Source of the DNA: Chloroflexota bacterium
GTDB lineage: Archaea; Iainarchaeota; Iainarchaeia; Iainarchaeales; GCA-2688035
Reading direction: 5' to 3'
Assembly (NCBI GenBank): GCA_030634785.1
Contig: DAOWAC010000021.1
Span: 1-9,934, forward strand
Length of the DNA stretch: 9,934 bases
The translations under genes were made by a program, and so were the position numbers. This document shows positions 5,121-9,934 of the stretch, piece after piece. The stretch's first letter is position 1; each line of letters opens with the position of its first letter. The notes under the pieces are model-generated. The model was given only the letters and a program-made list of their open reading frames with translations, had not been told where the DNA came from and ran no database searches.

Positions 5121-7733
5121 ATGTTAATGAAAAAGATTACCGGAATTGAATTTAGCCTTTTAAGCCCTAAGCTTATTAGAAAAATGAGTTCTCTTGAGGT
5201 TAAAACACCTGATACTTATGATAAGGATGGTTACCCGATGGAATCAGGATTAATGCACCCGCATCTTGTTGTTATAAATCCTGGTTTGAGATGTAAGACA
5301 TGTGGTCAGAGAATGAAAAAATGCCCTGGTCACTTTGGAAGCCTTGAACTAATAAGACCTGTTGTTCACAGTGAATTTGGAAAAAGACTTGATGTTTTAA
5401 TGCATGCAACATGCAAAGAATGCGGAAAGATTGTCTTGCCAGAAGACAAGATTGAAAAGCACAGGAAACTTTTGAAAGATGAAACTCCTGAATCTGTTAC
5501 AAAAAAAATTGTTTCAAAAGCAAAGCTTGTGAAAAAGTGCCCGCATTGTAAGGCAACAAAAGGCAAGGTTTTGCTTGATAAACCTACTAACTTTTACTAC
5601 GATAAGGAAAGAATTTATCCAACAGAAATAAGAGAATGGATTGAAAAGATTTCTGCAAGTGACCTTGAACTGTTTGGTTATGATGCAGAACTTGTAAGAC
5701 CTGAATGGTTTATTATGAAGGTTTTGTCTGTTCCTCCAATCACAATAAGACCAAGCATTACACTTGAATCAGGAATAAAAAGTGAAGATGATTTAACACA
5801 CAAACTTGTTGATATTATAAGAATTAACATGAGGCTTAAGGACAACATTGATGCAGGAGCACCACAGCTTATTATTGAAGACCTTTGGGATTTGCTCCAG
5901 TACCATGTTACAACATACTTTGATAACAATACTGCAGGAGTTCCACCGGCAAAGCACAGAAGCGGAAGAGCTCTTAGAACAATTGTACAAAGGCTTAAGG
6001 GAAAAAAAGGAAGATTTAGACACAACCTAACAGGAAAAAGGGTTAATTTTGCAGCACGTTCAACTGTTACACCTGATCCGTTTATAAAAATCAGCGAAGT
6101 TGGAGTTCCAAAAAGAATTGCAAATGAATTAACTGTTCCTGAAAGGGTTACTGAATGGAACAAGAAAGAGCTTCAAAAACTTGTAAAAGACACTGACGAA
6201 GTTGTTTATGCAATAAGAGCTGACGAAACAAAAAAAAGAGTTGACGAAACAAACAAAGAAGAAATTGCCGAAGACCTTGATGTTGGATTTAGAATTGAAA
6301 GAAAATTAAGAGACGGCGATATTGTTTTGTTCAACAGACAGCCAAGTTTGCACAGATTGAGCATGCTTGCTCACAGTGCAAGAGTTATGGATGGAAAAAC
6401 TCTTAGAATAAATCCAATTGTTTGTGGTCCATACAACGCAGACTTTGATGGAGATGAAATGAACCTTCACGTTCCACAGACAGAAGAAGGAAAAGGAGAA
6501 GCAAAAGAATTAATGTATGTAAGAAATCAGGTAATCAGTCCAAGATATGGAGCACCAGTTATAGTTCTTGACGAAGATGGTGTAAGCGGTTCATTTGTAC
6601 TTACAATGAAAACTACTGAATTTACAAGAGAAGAGGCAATGCAGTATTTCTTTGAAATGGGAATTAAAGAATTGCCAAAGCCTGACAGGGGTAAAAATTA
6701 CAGCGGAAAAATCGTATTTTCAGAAATGCTTCCAAAAGACCTTAACTTAGAGTATAAAACAAATTTGTGTAAGATTATTCAAAACACAAACAAGTGTAAG
6801 GAATGTACAAAAGAAAAATGCAAAGATGATGCTTATCTTAAAATAAAAAATGGAAATCTTATTTGCGGAGTTATTGACAAAAGCAGCCTTGGAGAAGTAA
6901 GCGGACAACTAATTGATACACTTGCAAGAAATTATCCAAGCGAAGTAATTGAAGAATTTTATAACAAAATAAACAGGGTTGTTGCAGACCTTTTGACAAA
7001 AAGAGGGATGACAGCAGGAGTTGACGAATATGAAGTCAGCAATAATCTTTTAAAAGCAAAAGAAAAAGCTGTTGAAGAAATGTATACAAAAGGAAAGGCA
7101 TTAACTGATAGGTTTGAAAAAGGAACATTAGAACATTTACCTGGAAAAAATCTTAAGGAAAGTTTTGAAGCAAAGATGATGAGAGTTGCTGCAGAAACAA
7201 AGAAAAGGATTGAACACCAGATTATGAAAGAAAAACTTGACTCAATACTCAAAGAAGATCCAAAGCTTAACACAATGATTATGATTGCAAGCGGAAGCAG
7301 AGGAAGCAGCATAAACCTAATGAACATTTCAGGATTTTGGGGACAGGCAAACGTAAGAGAAGGAAGACCAAGGAGAGGTTTTACTAACAGACTTATTACA
7401 GCAAACGAGAAAAACGATGTTGGAGTAAAAGCAGGTGGATTTATCAGTTCCAATTTTGTAGATGGAATGGATGCAAAAGAATATTTTTACCACAGTATGG
7501 GTGGAAGACAAGGAGAAGTTGACACAGGTGTTTCAACAAAGGTTTCAGGATATCTTTACAGAAGACTTGCAAACAGTTTGAAAGATTTGGTTGTAAACAA
7601 TGATAAAACAGTAAGAACTGCTTCATCAGAACTTGTACAATACAGTTATGGAGAAGACGGAGTATTTACACAGAATACAATTAAAGGAAAAAGTATTGAT
7701 ATAGAAAAAGAAGCAAAGAAAATGAAAGAGTAA
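5121..7733 (+). CDS. rpoA1: RNA polymerase subunit A' (N-terminal part of the largest subunit)
   Basis: This 870-residue protein is the main catalytic subunit: clamp core, active-site loop, funnel and bridge helix. In order: N-terminal zinc site C58-C61-C68-H71 (GLRCKTCGQ, CPGHFG), second zinc site C98/C101/C140/C143, lid and rudder region around GKRVNFAARSTVTPDP (305-320), FNRQPSLHRLSMLAH (404-418), and the Mg-binding loop NADFDGDEMNLHVPQ (439-453) with Asp 441/443/445. A Cys-rich stretch follows (C550, C559, C562, C567), then the bridge helix (about 782-820). The bridge helix departs from consensus: REGL is RQGE and the central TA(E/Q)(S/T)GY is TKVSGY (806-811). The C-terminus LVQYSYGEDGV is the normal A' end. 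The start is 5121 or 5127. Length is close to the family norm. It is coupled to rpoB' (4-base gap) and rpoA'' (9-base gap). Confidence 0.97.
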   Translation: MLMKKITGIEFSLLSPKLIRKMSSLEVKTPDTYDKDGYPMESGLMHPHLVVINPGLRCKTCGQRMKKCPGHFGSLELIRPVVHSEFGKRLDVLMHATCKECGKIVLPEDKIEKHRKLLKDETPESVTKKIVSKAKLVKKCPHCKATKGKVLLDKPTNFYYDKERIYPTEIREWIEKISASDLELFGYDAELVRPEWFIMKVLSVPPITIRPSITLESGIKSEDDLTHKLVDIIRINMRLKDNIDAGAPQLIIEDLWDLLQYHVTTYFDNNTAGVPPAKHRSGRALRTIVQRLKGKKGRFRHNLTGKRVNFAARSTVTPDPFIKISEVGVPKRIANELTVPERVTEWNKKELQKLVKDTDEVVYAIRADETKKRVDETNKEEIAEDLDVGFRIERKLRDGDIVLFNRQPSLHRLSMLAHSARVMDGKTLRINPIVCGPYNADFDGDEMNLHVPQTEEGKGEAKELMYVRNQVISPRYGAPVIVLDEDGVSGSFVLTMKTTEFTREEAMQYFFEMGIKELPKPDRGKNYSGKIVFSEMLPKDLNLEYKTNLCKIIQNTNKCKECTKEKCKDDAYLKIKNGNLICGVIDKSSLGEVSGQLIDTLARNYPSEVIEEFYNKINRVVADLLTKRGMTAGVDEYEVSNNLLKAKEKAVEEMYTKGKALTDRFEKGTLEHLPGKNLKESFEAKMMRVAAETKKRIEHQIMKEKLDSILKEDPKLNTMIMIASGSRGSSINLMNISGFWGQANVREGRPRRGFTNRLITANEKNDVGVKAGGFISSNFVDGMDAKEYFYHSMGGRQGEVDTGVSTKVSGYLYRRLANSLKDLVVNNDKTVRTASSELVQYSYGEDGVFTQNTIKGKSIDIEKEAKKMKE

Positions 7734-7737
7734 GGTG
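7734..7737 (+). promoter_or_regulatory. Ribosome binding site of rpoA''
   Basis: GGTG lies directly after the rpoA' stop and five bases before the ATG at 7743. This supports translation from 7743 and therefore that the Lys-rich N-terminal tail is really made. Confidence 0.55.
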
Positions 7738-7742
7738 TTTTT

Positions 7743-9008
7743 ATGGCAAAAAAAGAAGCAAAAGGCAAAACAGTAAAGACAAAGGCAGTAAAAGGCAAAG
7801 CAAAAACTGCAAAACCAAAAAAGGCAAAGGTTGTAAAGAAAAAGGTTGAAGAAAAGCCTATTGAAAGAGAAAACGTTCCTGTAGAAAAATGGGAAGGAAC
7901 AACTTTGCCAAAATCTATTTTGGAAGAAATTACATTGGTTGCTGAACAAAATAAAATGAGCAAACAAAAAGCCGATGCCTTTGCAAAACATGTTGAAAAA
8001 AAATATGACACTTTAAGGGTTGAATCAGGCGAGGCTGTTGGAATTATTGCAGCACAAAGTTTGGGCGAACCAGGAACACAGTTAACTCTTAGAACAAAGC
8101 ACTATGCAGGAGCAGCAGAAGTAAGTGTTGGTTCAGGAATTCAAAGAGTTGAAGAAATTGTTGACGGAAGAAGCAAGGCAAAGTACCCTGTAATGACAAT
8201 CTTTTTAGAAGAAGAACTTGCAAAAGATAGGAAAAAGGCAGAAAAGTTTGCCAAAAGCCTTATTGATGTTCGATTTTCAGACGTAAGCAAAATGAAGGAA
8301 GATTTTTCAGTTAAAAAAATAGTTATTTCACTTTTGCCAGAAGAAATAAAGGAAAGAGGACTTGACGAAAAGGAACTAATTGACAAGCTTAAAGGAAGCA
8401 TTAAAAATGCAAAAACAAGACAAAGAAAAAGCAGTGTTGAATTTGTTTTTCCAAAAAGAGAACCTTTGCTTAGAATTAGGAAAAACTTCTTAAAGATTTT
8501 AAACACAAGAATTCATGGGGTAAGAGGAATTGAAAAAGTTTTGATTGTTGAAGAAGACAAACAATTTGTAATTAAAACAAGCGGAAGCAATCTGAAAGCA
8601 GTACTAAAGTTGCCTGAAGTAAATACAAACAAAACAATTACTAACGACATCATGGAAGTAAAAGATGTTCTTGGAATCGAAGCAGGAAGAACAATGATTT
8701 TTAATGAGCTTAGAAAAACTTTGGATGACAACGGCATTCTGGTAGACCTAAGGCACATGATGCTTTTGGCAGACCTTATGACATTTACAGGAACCATTAA
8801 GGGAATTGTCAGAACAGGGATTACAAGAGAAAAGAAAAGCCCGTTTGCAAGAGCAGCTTTTGAAGAAACAGTAAAGCACCTACTTGACGCAGCATTCAAA
8901 GGAGAAAAGGATAATTTGCAAGGTGTTGTTGAAAACATCATTGTTGGCCAGCCAGTAAAAGTAGGAACAGGAAGGGTTGAACTTGTAATGAAAAGAAAGG
9001 GTGATTAA
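7743..9008 (+). CDS. rpoA2: RNA polymerase subunit A'' (C-terminal part of the largest subunit)
   Basis: This 421-residue protein supplies the trigger loop, jaw and C-terminal clamp parts of the largest subunit. The core starts near residue 55 and has [20 protein letters not shown] (94-113), the trigger loop TLRTKHYAG (115-123) with catalytic His 120, [10 protein letters not shown] (134-143), and the C-terminal [27 protein letters not shown] (321-347) with [19 protein letters not shown] (366-384), all standard for A''. Two oddities: the residue before the trigger-loop His is Lys 119, where most archaeal and eukaryotic enzymes have Phe, and the first 38 residues hold 17 Lys mixed with Ala, Val and Thr, like a histone-H1-type tail. 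The family is usually about 380-400 residues; the tail accounts for most of the excess. The ribosome site just upstream of 7743 argues the tail is real. It is followed by rpl30e after two bases. Confidence 0.97.
   Translation: MAKKEAKGKTVKTKAVKGKAKTAKPKKAKVVKKKVEEKPIERENVPVEKWEGTTLPKSILEEITLVAEQNKMSKQKADAFAKHVEKKYDTLRVESGEAVGIIAAQSLGEPGTQLTLRTKHYAGAAEVSVGSGIQRVEEIVDGRSKAKYPVMTIFLEEELAKDRKKAEKFAKSLIDVRFSDVSKMKEDFSVKKIVISLLPEEIKERGLDEKELIDKLKGSIKNAKTRQRKSSVEFVFPKREPLLRIRKNFLKILNTRIHGVRGIEKVLIVEEDKQFVIKTSGSNLKAVLKLPEVNTNKTITNDIMEVKDVLGIEAGRTMIFNELRKTLDDNGILVDLRHMMLLADLMTFTGTIKGIVRTGITREKKSPFARAAFEETVKHLLDAAFKGEKDNLQGVVENIIVGQPVKVGTGRVELVMKRKGD
8999..9005 (+). promoter_or_regulatory. GGGTGAT ribosome binding site of rpl30e
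   Basis: The site lies within the last codons of rpoA'', five bases before the ATG at 9011. It is a good match to the archaeal consensus and couples the two genes. Confidence 0.7.
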
Positions 9009-9010
9009 AA

Positions 9011-9316
9011 ATGGTTGAAGCAGGAAAAGAATTGAGAAGAGCTGTTGACACAGGAAAAGTTACTTTTGGAAAAAAAGGCGTTGAGAAAAGCATTTTAAAA
9101 GGTGACTGTAAACTTGTTATTATAAGCGGCAATGCTGAAAAGTATACTAAAGAAAGGGTAGAACAGTTGTGTAAAACGACAGGAACTCCTTTTTTTGAAT
9201 TTGACGCAACAGGAATTGACATAGGAAGCTACTGCGGAAAGCCCTTTGTTGTTTCCTTTGCAGGAATTGAAAACGCAGGTAAAAGCAAAGTGCTTGACCT
9301 TGTAAAAAGTAAGTAA
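9011..9316 (+). CDS. rpl30e: Large-subunit ribosomal protein eL30 (L30e)
   Basis: This 101-residue protein belongs to the L7Ae/L30e kink-turn-binding family and has the normal length. Recognised by AGKELRRAVDTGKVTFGKKG (4-23, the glycine-containing RNA-binding start), KLVIISGNAEKYTKERVEQLC (34-54), then TGTPFFEFDATGIDIGSYCGKPFVVSFAGIENAG (57-90). eL30 is a component of the archaeal and eukaryotic 50S/60S subunit and is absent from bacteria, so it supports the archaeal assignment. Its place between rpoA'' and nusA is the standard archaeal order. It starts at ATG two bases after rpoA'' with a strong ribosome site and ends with TAA seven bases before nusA. The L7Ae paralogue is excluded by this gene context and by the L30e-like N-terminus. 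Confidence 0.93.
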   Translation: MVEAGKELRRAVDTGKVTFGKKGVEKSILKGDCKLVIISGNAEKYTKERVEQLCKTTGTPFFEFDATGIDIGSYCGKPFVVSFAGIENAGKSKVLDLVKSK

Positions 9317-9323
9317 TTAAACA

Positions 9324-9746
9324 GTGTTCAGAATGCGGCTAACAAGTGATGAAATTTTTTATTTAAACGAGCTTAACAGCGCAAGCGGTGCAAACGCACG
9401 CGATTGTGTTATTGAGGGAAATGTGATTACATTTCTGGTAAGAAAGAAAGAATTGGGAAAAGCAATTGGGAAAGATGCCGAAGCAGTAAAAAAACTGAGG
9501 CTGAAACTCAAGCTAAATGTTGAATTATTAGAGTATGCAGAAGAAGGAAAGGAGTTTATCAAAAAGGCATTGTATGATATAAAAATAAAAGAAATTAAGT
9601 TTGTTGAAAGAAATGGCAAAAAAATTGCAAATGTTTCGCTTGAATCAGGCGAACGACGCAAAATATTGGGCCAAACAGGCAGACTGAAAAGAATTAAAGC
9701 TTTAGCACGAAGGAATTATAAAGTTGAGGATATAAAAATACATTAA
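9324..9746 (+). CDS. nusA: NusA-like transcription factor with two KH domains
   Basis: This 140-residue protein is the short archaeal NusA, which keeps only the two KH RNA-binding domains of bacterial NusA. The start LTSDEIFYLNELNSASGANARDCVIEG (6-32) and the two KH cores are typical. KH1 has GKAIGKDAEAVKKL (45-58) and KH2 has ILGQTGRLKRIKALARR (114-130). The GxxG loop of KH2 (116-119) is intact, but in KH1 it reads GKDA (49-52), with the second Gly replaced by Ala, which normally weakens nucleic-acid binding. The start is GTG 9324 or ATG 9333 (MRLTSDE). The latter fits the family N-terminus slightly better, and neither has a clear Shine-Dalgarno site. It lies between rpl30e and rps12 as in most archaea. 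Confidence 0.92.
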   Translation: MFRMRLTSDEIFYLNELNSASGANARDCVIEGNVITFLVRKKELGKAIGKDAEAVKKLRLKLKLNVELLEYAEEGKEFIKKALYDIKIKEIKFVERNGKKIANVSLESGERRKILGQTGRLKRIKALARRNYKVEDIKIH

Positions 9747-9751
9747 GTAAA

Positions 9752-9756
9752 GTGAT
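9752..9756 (+). promoter_or_regulatory. GTGAT ribosome binding site of rps12
   Basis: GTGAT is six bases before the ATG at 9763, in the short gap after nusA. It supports the chosen start of rps12. Confidence 0.6.
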
Positions 9757-9762
9757 TTGAAT

Positions 9763-9934
9763 ATGGCAAAAGGAGAATTCGCAGCAAGGAAGTTGGAATC
9801 TGACAGACAAAAATGGAAATGGAAGAAACCACACTATAAGCGAAAAAAACTAGGTATGGATATCAAGAGTGACTTGCTTAAAGGAAGCCCTCAGGGAAGA
9901 GGAATTGTTATTGAAAAAAGAGGAGTAACAGCAA
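9763..9934 (+). CDS. rps12: Small-subunit ribosomal protein uS12, 3' end cut by the window
   Basis: The first 57 residues are visible. They match archaeal uS12, which sits at the decoding centre of the 30S subunit: MAKGEFAARKLESDRQK (1-17), a basic stretch WKWKKPHYKRKKLG (18-31), then SDLLKGSPQGRGIVIEKRGV (36-55), equivalent to the usual [20 protein letters not shown]. The conserved decoding-centre segment with the PNS motif should lie just beyond the window. The frame is open to the edge. The gap from nusA is 16 bases and carries a GTGAT ribosome site, so rps12 is still part of the operon; in archaea rps7 and elongation-factor genes often follow. Confidence 0.95.
   Translation, partial: MAKGEFAARKLESDRQKWKWKKPHYKRKKLGMDIKSDLLKGSPQGRGIVIEKRGVTA

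Noticed and set aside
7743..7856. Lys-rich start of rpoA'' as an annotation artefact
   Set aside because: No other good start lies between the tail and the conserved core (the next Met is residue 72, inside the core), and GGTG sits at correct spacing before 7743.

Overview
The window carries the RNA polymerase / translation operon of an archaeon. The gene order rpoH - rpoB'' - rpoB' - rpoA' - rpoA'' - rpl30e - nusA - rps12 is a hallmark archaeal arrangement. The largest subunit is split into A' and A'', RpoH is the small RPB5-like subunit, and the ribosomal proteins are the archaeal/eukaryotic type (eL30). The DNA is AT-rich, with AGA/AGG as the main Arg codons and many Lys-rich stretches. 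Shine-Dalgarno sites are of the archaeal GGAGG / GGTGAT type and often overlap the end of the upstream gene. Together with unusual residues in the polymerase active centre and Lys-rich tails, this suggests a DPANN-type archaeon (Woesearchaeota/Pacearchaeota-like). That placement is an inference, not something the sequence proves.

Layout: positions 2-412 are the 3' part of an HD-domain phosphohydrolase of the YfbR/HDDC2 type. It overlaps by four bases a class I SAM-dependent methyltransferase (409-1137). A 371-base gap follows. It holds a stem-loop plus T-run that looks like the terminator of the first operon, a possible 36-codon small ORF whose ATG lies in the loop of a perfect 10-bp inverted repeat, a four-unit T6 tract array with about 20-base spacing, a 16-base palindrome, and several TATA-like elements for the polymerase operon. 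From 1509 to the right edge the polymerase operon runs without a break. Gene junctions are 4-base overlaps to 16-base gaps, and rps12 is cut by the window end.

Working together: B'', B', A' and A'' form the two-pincer catalytic core. A' contributes the Mg-binding DFDGD loop and bridge helix, A'' the trigger loop, B' the hybrid- and NTP-binding residues plus a zinc clamp, and RpoH sits on the jaw. NusA is a two-KH RNA-binding factor; eL30 and uS12 are ribosomal. Tight coupling would keep core subunits and translation parts in proportion.

No unknown multi-gene system is visible. The most striking observation is a set of departures from near-universal residues in the catalytic centre, spread over three separately encoded subunits: Arg to Lys and Glu-Asp to Leu-Asp in B', the central bridge helix in A', and the residue before the trigger-loop His in A''. 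All the frames are intact. The second item is the structured intergenic region at 1138-1508.
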